Below are positions 39,444 to 48,900 of a stretch of 64,000 bases of DNA, one piece after another. The stretch comes from CAVQFO01 sp963711725. Its GTDB lineage: Bacteria > Pseudomonadota > Gammaproteobacteria > Nitrococcales > Aquisalimonadaceae. The stretch spans positions 1 to 64,000 of the forward strand of contig CAVQFO010000032.1 of the NCBI GenBank assembly GCA_963711725.1, in the 5' to 3' direction. Numbering within the stretch: the first letter of the stretch is position 1; every line of letters begins with the position of its first letter. The translations under genes and the position numbers were made by a program. The notes beneath the pieces are model-generated. The model did no database searches. It was given only the letters and a program-made list of their open reading frames with translations, and was not told where the DNA came from.

Positions 39444-39848
39444 ATCACCAACCCGCGGGCGTAGGGAACATTGTGGCTGTCCCAGCTCTTCATCTACTGC
39501 TTTCGCGGGAATGACGGGGTGGTGCCAAGGTAGCGATTCCTTAAGGCTGAATCTCGAGCGCCTCAGTCGTGTAGTCCGTCGGCGGCGGAGACGTCAAGGC
39601 CTCCGAAAACATACAAGGGGGATCACCAGCCCGCGGGCGTAGCGCGCACCATCCCCTCAAGCCACCACCACCAGCGCACTATCCAACGACTCCATCAGCC
39701 GACGGGGAATGTTCGGGACACCCACAAACTTGCTCGGCTACTGTATTCATCTAAGTTATTGTTAAGCAGTTGGAAGAGTTGTGGGTGTCCCAGATGTCGC
39801 ACCGGCTACCCTTCACTGTTAGCGCCTAGATGAACCGAGGAGAGTACG
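39444..39848. other. Non-coding left border of the RelA/SpoT island
   Basis: No gene seen. It holds a ~25-base direct repeat GGGGATCACC[A/G]GCCCGCGGGCGTAG type at about 39440-39464 and 39618-39642, and inverted copies of GGGACACCCACAA (39716-39728) and TTGTGGGTGTCCC (39778-39792). Composition becomes less GC-rich toward the gene. Confidence 0.55.
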
Positions 39849-40895
39849 TTGGGTTGGGTCGAGCTTAATTTTTCGAAGAAGTCGGTGCGCCGCGCCGGCG
39901 ACTACTTGATCAGCAACGAGCTCGACCTGGAAAAGTTCGTCAGTTCCTACGCGATATTGGATAACTGGCGTGCATCCCACGCGTACCCGATCCAGTCCAT
40001 GCTCGGCTACTTTCGCCAGAAAGCGTTCGAAACAGACCCAACTGCCGTAATCGTACAGCGCCTCAAGCGTACGCCGTCCATTCTTAACAAGCTCAGGCGC
40101 GAGAGCGGGATGAAGCTGGACCGGATGGAGGACATTGGGGGCTGTCGTATCGTAGTGTCTAGCATGAGCCGGGTATATCAGGTGCGGGACGCAATCGTTG
40201 ACGGGCGCACTCGCAATGTTCTGCGCCGGCAGCGCGACTACATCAAAGAGCCTAAAGACTCTGGCTACCGCGGTATCCACTTGGTCTACCGGTATAACGG
40301 ACGAAAGTCGCAGTACTCCGCGCACTCCGTCGAACTGCAGATTCGCAGCAAGGTTCAGCACTCGTGGGCCACCGCAGTAGAGGTTGTTGGCACCTTCACC
40401 GGGCAGGCGTTGAAAGCAAGCGAGGGCCAAGAGGATTGGCTGACGTTCTTTAAACTCGCTAGCTCCGCTTTCGAAGATATAGAGAACAAGAATATTCAAA
40501 GGGGCGCCGGTTCTCCGGAGCGGCTCAAGCTTATCCGCTACATAGACCGACTTGGCGTCCTCCCTCGGCTCCGAGCGTTTGCTGTCTCGACACGGCACCT
40601 AGGGAAAGACAAAAAGAACCGTGGCGATTACTTCTTGCTTATCCTTGAGATAGACAAATCAAACATCCAGGTTCGAAGATTTTCCCCGGAGCACATTGAC
40701 GCGGCAACGAATAGTTACGCGGAGCTAGAAACCCGGTTCCGCGACAACCCAGACAAGGACGTGGTGCTGGTTTCGGCAGAGTCTGTCCATGGTCTAAAAA
40801 AGGCTTATCCAAACTATTTTGCGGACACCACGGAGTTTTCGAAAAATGTTCAGAAGCTGATTGCTGCGCACAAACAATGGGATAAAGAGCAGTGA
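39849..40895 (+). CDS. RelA/SpoT-domain alarmone synthetase-like protein
   Basis: Stand-alone (p)ppGpp-synthetase-type protein of 348 residues with no HD hydrolase, TGS or ACT domain. Synthetase motifs are visible: RLKRTPSILNKL (about 71-82), MEDIGGCRIVV (about 93-103), SGYRGIHLVYR (about 138-148) and VELQIRSKVQHSWA (about 159-172). The C-terminal ~130 residues are not recognised. TTG at 39849 is taken as start because GAGGAGAG lies four bases upstream and no Met follows until residue 51. Lower GC and codons such as ATA and AGG set it apart from its neighbours and suggest transfer. Stress-alarmone or phage-defence/toxin function is possible. Confidence 0.85.
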   Translation: MGWVELNFSKKSVRRAGDYLISNELDLEKFVSSYAILDNWRASHAYPIQSMLGYFRQKAFETDPTAVIVQRLKRTPSILNKLRRESGMKLDRMEDIGGCRIVVSSMSRVYQVRDAIVDGRTRNVLRRQRDYIKEPKDSGYRGIHLVYRYNGRKSQYSAHSVELQIRSKVQHSWATAVEVVGTFTGQALKASEGQEDWLTFFKLASSAFEDIENKNIQRGAGSPERLKLIRYIDRLGVLPRLRAFAVSTRHLGKDKKNRGDYFLLILEIDKSNIQVRRFSPEHIDAATNSYAELETRFRDNPDKDVVLVSAESVHGLKKAYPNYFADTTEFSKNVQKLIAAHKQWDKEQ

Positions 40896-40970
40896 ACGTC
40901 TCTCGGGGTACCGACAAAGCCAACTAAAGGCACAAAAATCCGAACGACGAACACCAGGAGCGCCGGGAGC

Positions 40971-41095
40971 GCCAGGACACCCACAACTCGAAGGTCACAA
41001 AAACAGAGCGCGAAGCCGGGACATCCACGACTAGAAGCTCACGCGAAGCCGGACGAGCACCAGGACACCCACAACTAGAAGGTCATAAAAACAGT
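40971..41095. repeat. Three diverged tandem repeats after the RelA/SpoT gene
   Basis: Units of about 44 bases, each starting AGGACACCCACAACT or GGGACATCCACGACT and continuing AGAAGGTCA, begin near 40973, 41016 and 41060. The core is the same motif found inverted on the left side of the gene. The rest of the 40896-41168 gap holds no gene. Confidence 0.6.
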
Positions 41096-41168
41096 GAGTT
41101 AGACGGAATCCGCACTTGGGCGAACACACTTGTTCAATTGGCGAGCAAGCCCGTTGTCTTTATCCCAC

Positions 41169-42509
41169 TTACACCACCAACTCCACCGAAACCGCCGCCC
41201 CCCCGCGTTCGCTCTCCCCAATTTCCAACCGCCCTTCATAAGCCTCCACCAACTCCCGCACCACGGCCAACCCAATACCCTGCCCCGGCACCTGCTCATC
41301 CAGCCGTATCCCCCGGCCGGTGATCCGCTCGCCAACATCGGCAGGGATGCCGGGTCCGTCGTCCGATATGGTGATACGGAGGGTGGCGGGTTCGCCGGTC
41401 GTGTTGAGGTTCACCTGCACGCCGACCCACTGGCGTGCCCATTTGCAGGCGTTGTCCATCAGGTTGCCCAGCATCTCCATCAGGTCGTCGGTGCTGCCGG
41501 GGAAGACGGCTGTTTCGGGGCAGTCGATCTCGAACTCCAAGGCCTTTTCCGGGTAGGCGCGGACCAGGGTTCGCTGCAGGCGTTCCACGACGGGGCGGAT
41601 GGGTACCGCCGCGGTCAGGGGGCGGCGGCCGCCGGTGGCGGCGCGGCGGAGTTGGTAGTCGACGACGTTGTCGATGCGCTGGAGTTGATTGTGGGCTTCG
41701 GGGAGATCGGGGGTGTCGGTATCCAGGGCTCCGCGCAGGACCGCGAGCGGGGTTTTCAGGCTGTGGGCGAGGTTGCCCAGGGCTTCGCGGTAGCGGGTGC
41801 TGCGGGCGCGTTCGGCCCGGATCAGGGCGTTGAGGTTGTCGGACAGCCCTCGGATTTCCCGGGGGTAGCGGTCGGGGAGTTGGTCCAGTTCGCCGTCTTC
41901 GATGGCGCGCACGTCGCGGGCGACTCGGCGCAGGGGGCGCAGGCTCCAGCTTATGGCCAGGCCCTGGGCCAGCAGCAGCGCACCGGCGGCGGCGCCCAGC
42001 CAACCCCAGAGCCCGCCCCGGAAGCCCTGGACCTGCTGGCGGTAGGCGGCGGCGTCTTCGGCGACGTAGGCGGTGAAGGTGGTGGTGCGGCCGTCGGCCT
42101 CCTGCCAGGAGAAGCCGTAGCCCAGGACGTACATGGCGCCGCCGGGCGGTTCGCCCCGGACGAAGCGCGTGGTCCCGGCGGGGATCGGGCCGGATACGGG
42201 CAGTTCCACGCCCAGCATGGAGCCGGACGCCCAGACCCGTTCGCCGGCGGCGTTTTGAATGACCGCGTAGAGCCCGGAGCCGGGGGTGGCGAAACGGGGA
42301 TCGGGCAGGCCGCCCGGGAGGGTGAGACGGCCGTTGTGCACGTCGGCGGCGGCGAGCAGCGTGTAGATGTCGCCCTGCAGGCGTTCGCGCTGGGCCTGCA
42401 GGGCGCTGGCGCGGTAGGCGCGATCCAGGACCAGGCCCGTGGCGCCGAGGAAGGCCGCGACGACCAAGGTGGCGACCAGGAGTTGGCGTTTGTGGATGGA
42501 GAGGGTCAC
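41169..42509 (-). CDS. PhoQ-like sensor histidine kinase
   Basis: Membrane sensor kinase of 446 residues starting at GTG 42509. TM1 is at about 8-28, a periplasmic sensor domain at ~30-150, TM2 near 160-182, then HAMP. The HisKA phosphoacceptor His is in LAHSLKTPLAVL and the ATPase boxes are NLMDNACKWA, DDGPGIP and GQGIGLAVV. The AHSLKTPLAVL box is typical of PhoQ-type kinases that sense divalent cations or membrane stress. The start is 85 bases from the response-regulator stop, with a REP-like palindrome between, unusual for this normally overlapping pair. Confidence 0.9.
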   Translation of the reverse strand: MTLSIHKRQLLVATLVVAAFLGATGLVLDRAYRASALQAQRERLQGDIYTLLAAADVHNGRLTLPGGLPDPRFATPGSGLYAVIQNAAGERVWASGSMLGVELPVSGPIPAGTTRFVRGEPPGGAMYVLGYGFSWQEADGRTTTFTAYVAEDAAAYRQQVQGFRGGLWGWLGAAAGALLLAQGLAISWSLRPLRRVARDVRAIEDGELDQLPDRYPREIRGLSDNLNALIRAERARSTRYREALGNLAHSLKTPLAVLRGALDTDTPDLPEAHNQLQRIDNVVDYQLRRAATGGRRPLTAAVPIRPVVERLQRTLVRAYPEKALEFEIDCPETAVFPGSTDDLMEMLGNLMDNACKWARQWVGVQVNLNTTGEPATLRITISDDGPGIPADVGERITGRGIRLDEQVPGQGIGLAVVRELVEAYEGRLEIGESERGGAAVSVELVV

Positions 42510-42550
42510 GGTTGGTTTGGGTGCCGTGGGGGAGGTTTGGTGGGGGAGTC

Positions 42551-42577
42551 GTTCGCGGTCGGCACGACCGCTCCTAC
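42551..42577. repeat. REP-like palindrome between response regulator and kinase genes
   Basis: TTCGCGGTCGGCACGACCGCTCCTAC, same family as the copies before lipA. It sits in the short gap inside the two-component operon. Confidence 0.65.
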
Positions 42578-42594
42578 GGGGAATCTTTGCCGCT

Positions 42595-43290
42595 TCATGG
42601 CTGCCTGTTCTCTGACTGGGCTGGGCGGGCCAAGCGGTAGCCCCGGCCGCGCAGGGTTTCGATGGGTTGCAGGTCGCCGTTTGGGTCCAGTTTCTGGCGC
42701 AGGCGGCGGATGAAGACTTCGATGACGTTGCTGTCGCGGTCGGCGTCGTCGGGGTAGAGGTGTTCGGTGAGCTCGCTCTTGGAGACGACTTCGCCGGCGT
42801 GGTGCATGAGGTATTCCAGCAGCCGGTATTCGAAGGCGGTGAGGTCCAGCAGGTCATCGCCCCGGTGCACTTGGCCGCTGCGGGTGTCCAGGGCGATGGG
42901 GCCGCAGCGCAGCACGGGATCGGCCCAGCCGCCGGCACGGCGCAGCAGCACCTGCAGCCGGGCCAGGAGTTCCTGCATGTGGAAGGGCTTGACCACGTAG
43001 TCGTCGGCCCCGGCCTCCAGGCCTTCCACCTTTTCCTGCCAGCGGCCGCGGGCGGTGAGGATGAGGATGGGGTAGGTCTTGCCTTCGTCCCGCAGGGTGC
43101 GGATCAGGTCCAGGCCGGAGAGGCCGGGCAGGCCGATGTCCACCACCGCCAGGTCCAGCGGATATTCCCGGCCGGCGTAGAGCCCTTCCTCGCCGTCGGC
43201 GGCTTCGTCCACGACATAGCCTTCCGTCTGGAGCCGCTCGGCGATCTGCCGGCGCAGGGCCGGTTCATCCTCGACGATCAGGATACGCAT
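42595..43290 (-). CDS. PhoP-like OmpR-family response regulator
   Basis: A 231-residue two-domain regulator. The receiver has the acidic pair EDE (7-9), phosphoacceptor Asp in AVVDIGLPGLSG (about 51) and Lys in VVKPFH (about 101). The C-terminal winged helix ends with SNVIEVFIRRLRQKLD...TLRGRGYRL. It should be phosphorylated by the kinase encoded downstream. The upstream PepSY gene, six bases before it, is probably in the same operon. Confidence 0.93.
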   Translation of the reverse strand: MRILIVEDEPALRRQIAERLQTEGYVVDEAADGEEGLYAGREYPLDLAVVDIGLPGLSGLDLIRTLRDEGKTYPILILTARGRWQEKVEGLEAGADDYVVKPFHMQELLARLQVLLRRAGGWADPVLRCGPIALDTRSGQVHRGDDLLDLTAFEYRLLEYLMHHAGEVVSKSELTEHLYPDDADRDSNVIEVFIRRLRQKLDPNGDLQPIETLRGRGYRLARPAQSENRQP

Positions 43291-43296
43291 GGATGG

Positions 43297-43599
43297 TTAC
43301 TGAATCCGGCCCGTGCGGGCATCGACTTGGTAGACGCGAACCCGGCCTTTGTCCAGCAGCACGCGGATCAGGTAGACCGTGCGGCCGTCGTCGCCGCGCA
43401 CGGTCTGCGCGCTCAGAACCCGGCCGCCCGTTCGCGCCGCCACCAGCCGTGCGGCCTCGTTCTGGCTGATGCCATCGCTCCGCGCGGCCGTGACCAGCGG
43501 CTGTGGGGCGCCTGCCGCCCAGGCGGGCAAACCGGGGCCGGCCAGCAGGCCCAGGAACAGGGTGGCGGCTAGTGCTCTTTCAAGAAGATGTTGACGCAT
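43297..43599 (-). CDS. PepSY-domain exported protein
   Basis: A 100-residue protein with signal peptide (cleavage near AWA28) and one PepSY-like domain (ISQNEAARLVAARTGGRVLSA and YLIRVLLDKGRVRVYQVDA in parts, ending TGRIQ). PepSY proteins of this size are common beside PhoPQ-like systems and may inhibit proteases or modulate the sensor. Its start codon and codons 5-10 lie inside a 112-base palindrome (43571-43682). Confidence 0.85.
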   Translation of the reverse strand: MRQHLLERALAATLFLGLLAGPGLPAWAAGAPQPLVTAARSDGISQNEAARLVAARTGGRVLSAQTVRGDDGRTVYLIRVLLDKGRVRVYQVDARTGRIQ

Positions 43600-43682
43600 T
43601 CAGTGCCCCTGTGATGTTTCGCGTCTGGCCAGGAACGCTGACAGGCCAACTGAATGCGGCGATCTCTTCTTGAAAGAGCACT
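43571..43682. repeat. 112-base two-fold palindrome over the PepSY gene start
   Basis: Perfect 17-bp arms (AGTGCTCTTTCAAGAAG at 43571-43587; complement at 43666-43682) and inner 10-bp arms (43595-43604 and 43649-43658), each pair separated by exactly 7 unmatched bases. The start codon lies in an inner arm, so the mRNA could fold it away. Confidence 0.85.
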
Positions 43683-43778
43683 GGGAGTGTACGGACCATG
43701 ATTGTCCTCTTTATTGGGATGGTGCCATGTTCCCGCACGGCCGGCATGGGATGGATCTCGGCGGCGCATCAGTGCCCC

Positions 43779-44303
43779 TCAATGCGAGACCGGTTCCACC
43801 GAAACCCGAACCCGGATGCGGGCGCCGGGGGCGTGGTCCATGCGGGTCGTGTAGTTCCGCCCATGATAACGGTAATGGACGCGATAGCCGACGGTGCGTT
43901 GCTCCGTGCGGTACTCCGTTTCGGTGCGGCAACGGTCTTCGTAGGAGGTGTAGGTGTCGTTGCCGTGCCGGCCCAGGGTCTGCCCGATCCCGGCGCCGGC
44001 GATGGTGCCGCCGATGATCGCGGCCTTGCGGCCGTCGCCCCGGCCGAACCGGGAGCCCACCACGCCGCCGATGATGCCCCCGATGATGGCGCCTGCCGGC
44101 GAGGGGCGTTCGACGCGGTGCTCCACGGGTTGGCTCCAGCATTCCTCGTGGGGGGTGGCCACTTCGTAGGTTTCGACGATGGGGGTGACCCGCGTCACCC
44201 GGGCGTAGTCGTAATCGGGTTCATAAGCCTGTGCGGCGGACGCGAACGCGAAGGTCGTGCTCAACGCGATGATCATCAGGGTTTTGGTCTTGCGGCCGTT
44301 CAT
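43779..44303 (-). CDS. Glycine-zipper 2TM-domain outer-membrane-type protein
   Basis: A 174-residue exported protein with signal peptide (AQA26) and a central glycine zipper (GAIIGGIIGGVVGSRFGRG and AAIIGGTIAGAGIGQ, about 71-105) of the Rickettsia 17-kDa/SlyB type. No lipobox Cys is visible at the cleavage site, so it is not an obvious lipoprotein. The start at 44303 follows GGAGATCGCC. The tail is Tyr/Arg-rich (YRVHYRYHGRNY). SlyB-like proteins are often PhoP-regulated, in keeping with the neighbouring system. Confidence 0.85.
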   Translation of the reverse strand: MNGRKTKTLMIIALSTTFAFASAAQAYEPDYDYARVTRVTPIVETYEVATPHEECWSQPVEHRVERPSPAGAIIGGIIGGVVGSRFGRGDGRKAAIIGGTIAGAGIGQTLGRHGNDTYTSYEDRCRTETEYRTEQRTVGYRVHYRYHGRNYTTRMDHAPGARIRVRVSVEPVSH

Positions 44304-44509
44304 GGCGATCTCCTGTGGAAATGGTTCTGCCGTTTGTTGGAGATCAGCGTAGCGACGGTTGCCTGAACGGCCGCTGAACACGCGGGCGGTACCGGCTGGC
44401 GGAATATCAGCGTTTTCTAAACAACTCTTCTTCGGCTTGTCGGTGCGGCGGGGTATAGTGGTCGACGTGGCCGTTCGACAGGCCGCTCACGGGCCAAAAA
44501 CGGTTGTTC

Positions 44510-45580
44510 ATGCAGAAAAAACATCCTCCCGCTCTGGATCCTCAGCAAAGCCATCGAAGGGCGGTGCTCGGCGCGCTGCTGGTGGCCACCGCTCTCGGTG
44601 GTCTGTTGTTCTTCGTCATCAATATGCACCGTGGGCAGACGATGCTGGCCTTGGTCGAAATCGGCATGGGGGGTTACGCGACCGCCATCTTCGCGGTGAT
44701 TCAGCGGACCGCCTACCTGAAGCGTTGGACGCTGCTCTTTCTGGTGCCGTTCTTCACGGTGATGATGCTGGCGCTGGCAACGCCCGGTGTGTCGACGACC
44801 ATTTTCGTGTGGGTCCTGCTGATCCCGATCCTGTCTCATCTGCTGCTGGGCCGCCGGCTCGGGTTCTGGATGTCGCTGGCCTACCTGGGTGCCGCAGCCT
44901 TGATCTACGTGCTCAAGAACCTGGGGCACCCGGAGTACCTGAGTCCTGTTTCCGTGGCCAACATTACGGCGTCTTCCCTGGTGATTCTGGCCTTGTCCCA
45001 TGTTTACGAATTGAGCCGGGAGCGGGCCGAGCGGCGATTGATGGATCTGGCTTCCACCGATGCACTCACCGGCCTGGCCAATCGGACGAAGTTCGGCGAA
45101 TTCTTCGCACGGGAGTGCAAGCGCGCCCAGCGCGGCAAGCGGCCGCTGTCGCTGGTGCTCATCGACATGGATCACTTCAAGCAGGTCAACGACCGCTTCG
45201 GCCACGATACCGGCGATGCCGCTCTTCGCTTCACCGCGAGGATTCTGGGTGATCGGCTGCGGAGCACGGATCTGCCGTGCCGATTCGGCGGGGAGGAGTT
45301 CGCCGTGCTGCTGCCCGACACGACCTTGGCCCACGCCGAGCGTGTTGCCGAGGCGCTGCGCGCCGGGGTGGCCGATACGCCGTTCCGGTTCAAGGGGCAG
45401 GAGGTGCCGCTGACACTGAGTGCCGGGGTTGGCCAGCTGGGGACCGACGGCGACACCCTGGAGCAGCTGTATGCCGCGGTGGACGCCAAGCTCTATGCCT
45501 GCAAGGCCCGTGGCCGCAACTGCGTGGTCTCCGAATCCCAAGGTCCGATAACGAAGGGGCGGGCCGACTCCGCGGCTTGA
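44510..45580 (+). CDS. Membrane-bound diguanylate cyclase
   Basis: A 356-residue protein making c-di-GMP from two GTP. The N-terminal ~165 residues form five to six membrane segments of an unassigned sensor region. The GGDEF domain follows (about 185-345) with STDALTGLANR at its start, active site GGEEF (about 260) and metal Asp in IDMDHFK. No RxxD inhibitory site is seen five residues before GGEEF, so product feedback is probably absent. A TTG two codons upstream is an alternative start. Confidence 0.92.
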   Translation: MQKKHPPALDPQQSHRRAVLGALLVATALGGLLFFVINMHRGQTMLALVEIGMGGYATAIFAVIQRTAYLKRWTLLFLVPFFTVMMLALATPGVSTTIFVWVLLIPILSHLLLGRRLGFWMSLAYLGAAALIYVLKNLGHPEYLSPVSVANITASSLVILALSHVYELSRERAERRLMDLASTDALTGLANRTKFGEFFARECKRAQRGKRPLSLVLIDMDHFKQVNDRFGHDTGDAALRFTARILGDRLRSTDLPCRFGGEEFAVLLPDTTLAHAERVAEALRAGVADTPFRFKGQEVPLTLSAGVGQLGTDGDTLEQLYAAVDAKLYACKARGRNCVVSESQGPITKGRADSAA

Positions 45581-45925
45581 TTGATCGCTTTCTCCACCGG
45601 GCCCGGCCGGGGTCTCGGTGATTCCCCGACGCTCGCGCGAGTGCTTGGCCGATTCTGTTGCCATGGAGCGACAGGAATGTGCGCTGGGTTGCAGTCGGGC
45701 CGCTTCTCTACGTGGTACATCTCTCCCTGGCGGGTGATGCAACGCGCCGTTTCGGGCCGCCGCATTCGCGGCAATCCGGTGCGATTCGATGCCTTGTCCG
45801 TGTGATGTGATCCGAGTAAGTCAATTTGCCGGGCCGAGGATGGCGAGTACCCCCTTCTCTTGGTCGGGCCGTGGGCAGCAACCGCGCGTTTCTCCAAGGG
45901 ACATAGCGACAACGGGGATACCGTC
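45581..45925. other. Upstream region of the GMC-fusion operon
   Basis: No gene seen. A dyad TGTTGC-N6-GCGACA at 45656-45673 resembles the AcoR-type sites at 27.4 kb, but no good sigma-54 promoter follows at the expected distance. Confidence 0.35.
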
Positions 45926-48900
45926 ATGACCCGCCTTTCCGCCCCCATCGAATCCATGAAAGGCCACTACACGGCCGTGGTCGTCGGCTCCGGCTACGGT
46001 GCCGGCGTTGCCGCCTCGCGCATCGCTCGCGCGGGGCAAAGCGTCTGCCTGCTGGAGCGCGGCCGCGAGATCCGTCCCGGCGAATACCCCAATACCGAAC
46101 TCTCCGGTGCCACCGAGATCCAGGTGAACACGCCCGAGGGCCACCTGGGTTCGCGCCTGGGCATGGTGGAGATTCACGTCAACAAGGGCCAGAACGTGCT
46201 GGTGGGCTGCGGTCTGGGCGGGACTTCCCTGATCAATGCCAACGTCGCCCTGGAGCCGGTCAAGGGCGTGTGGGGCGACCCTCGCTGGCCCCAGGCGCTG
46301 ATCCAGGACCTGGATGGCGCCGTGGCGGACGGCTACCACCGCGCCCGGGAAATGCTCAAGCCCCAGCCCTATCCCCAGGACGCGCCGCGATTGGCGAAGC
46401 TCGATGCCCTGGAGGCCTCGGCCACGGCGCTGGGGTGGCAGGATCAGTTCTACCGCCCGCCCATCAACGTGACCTTCGAGGATGGGGTCAACCACGTGGG
46501 TGTGGAACAGGCGGCTTGCGTCGGCTGCGGCGATTGCTGCTCGGGCTGCAACTACGGCGCCAAGAACACCACCTTGATGAACTACCTGCCGGACGCCTGG
46601 AATCACGGTGCCGACATTTTCACGGAAGTGCGCGTGAGCCACGTCAGCCGCGGTGACGGCGTCTGGAACGTGCACTACCAGTTGCAGGGCCTGGATCGGG
46701 ACAAGTTCGACGCGCCGGAGCTGATCGTGACCGCCGACGTGGTGGTGCTGGGCGCCGGAACGGTGGGCTCCACCGAAATCCTGCTGCGGTCCAAGGCCAA
46801 GGGCCTGCCGCTTTCCGACAACGTGGGCCATCACTTCTCGGGCAACGGCGATGTGCTGGGCTTCGGCTACAACTGCGACGAGCCCATGAACGGCATCGGT
46901 TTCGGCGACCGCAAACCCGACGAAATGGAGACGGTGGGCCCGTGCATCACGGGCATCATCGACCACCGCGCCACCGACCCGGTCAGCGAGGGCTTCGTGA
47001 TCGAGGAAGGTTCCATTCCCGGCGCCGTGGGCGCGGCCATGCCCATCGCCATGGCCACGGCCGCGGGCCTCATCGGCGAGGACACCGACACCGGCCTCTG
47101 GGACCGCATCAAGGAAGGCGGCCGGGCCGTGGAGAGCATCGTGCGCGGGCCCTACCACGGCGCCGTGCACAATACCCAGACCTATCTGGTGATGTGCCAC
47201 GACGGCGCCCACGGCACCGCCCGGCTGGAACACGACCGCATCCGGGTGGACTGGCCGGATGTGGGCAGCGAACCCATTTTCGACACCGTCAATAACACCC
47301 TGGCGGAAGCCACCGAACCCCTGGGCGGGACATTCCTGAAGAACCCCATCTGGACCAAGTGGCTGGACGAATCCCTGATCTCCGTGCACCCGCTGGGCGG
47401 TTGCGGCATGGGCGAGGATGCCGGCAGCGGCGTGGTGAACGACCGGGGGCAGGTGTTTTCCGGGGCCTCCGGCGACGCCGTCCATGAGGGTTTGTACGTG
47501 GCCGACGGTGCCGTCATGCCCATGTCACTGGGCGTCAATCCCCTGCTCACCATCTCCGCGCTGGCCGAGCGCTCCATGGCCTATCTGGCCCGGGCGCGGG
47601 GCTGGACCATCGACTACACGCTGCCGTCCAAGCCGCGCGAGCCGGAGGCACCCAAGGCCATGGGCCTGCGCTTCACGGAGACCATGCGCGGGTATGCCTC
47701 GACCGAGGTGTTGGACGACTACGAGGCTGCCGCCGAGGCGGGCAAGACGGCTGATAGCGCCATGGAGTTCACGCTCACGATCATCTCCGATGACGTGAAG
47801 GCGCTTATCGACCAGTCCCAGCATCAGGCGGGCATGGTCGGCACGGTGTCCTGCGCGGCGTTGTCCAGGGCGCCCATGACGGTGAGCCAGGGGCGTTTCA
47901 ATCTGTTCGTCAAACGTGAGCAGGCGGTGGAAAGCCGCTTCATGACCTACAACATGCGGCTCGCCACGGAGGAAGGCCGGGATCTTTACTTCAGCGGTTA
48001 CAAGCGGGTCGATACCAGCTCGGTGCTGGAGGCCTGGCCGCAGACCACCACGCTGTACATCACCGTGCACGAGGGCGGCGACGATTCGGGGCCGGTGGTG
48101 GCCAAAGGCATTCTGCACATCAAGCCGACGGACTTCCTCAAGCAGATGACCACCATGACGGTCACCAACGCCCCCAGCGAGACCGCCAAGCTCAAGGCCC
48201 TGGCCGAGTTCGGCGAATTCTTCGCCGGGGTGATGTGGAAGGCCTACGGTGGGGTGTTCTCGGAACAGGCCTACTTTGATCCGGACGCGCCGCCGCGCAA
48301 GCGCCGGCCGCTGCGGCTGGGGGCGCCGGAAGTCCATCCTTTCGCCACCGGGGACGGGGTGAACCTCCTGCTGACCCGCTACCGGGGCGGACCCAAGGGT
48401 CCGGTGATGCTGGTGCACGGGTGCGCCACCTCCAGCGAGATGTTCACCACCGATCTGGTGGACACGAATCTGGTGGAATACCTCTACGCCCACGGCTACG
48501 ACGTCTGGCTGCTGGACTACCGGATGTCCATCAAACTGCCGGCCTGCGAGCAGCGTTCCGACTGCGACCAGGTGGCCCGTTACGACATCCCCGCCGCGGT
48601 CAAGCTGATCCGCCGGCTCTCCGGCGCCGAGAGCATTCAGGCGATGGTCCACTGCTACGGCAGCATCTGCTTCTTCATGTCCATGCTGCAGGGCTTGGAG
48701 GGCGTGCGCTCGGTGGTGGCATCCCAGGTCGCCCTGCACTACGAAGTGCCGGCCTGGATGGCGGCCAAGGCCCATATGCACCTGCCCCATCTGTTGGACT
48801 TGCTCGGTGTGGACAGCCTTACCTCGTATACCGACAGCCACGCGGACTGGAAAGACAGGCTCTGGAACGATCTGCTGAAACTCCCGCCCGCCCAGGGCGA

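Noticed and set aside
39328..39642. 104-codon frame after the lysR-type gene
   Set aside because: It lies within the CTCTCCC inverted repeat and encodes Pro/Gly/Arg-rich sequence.
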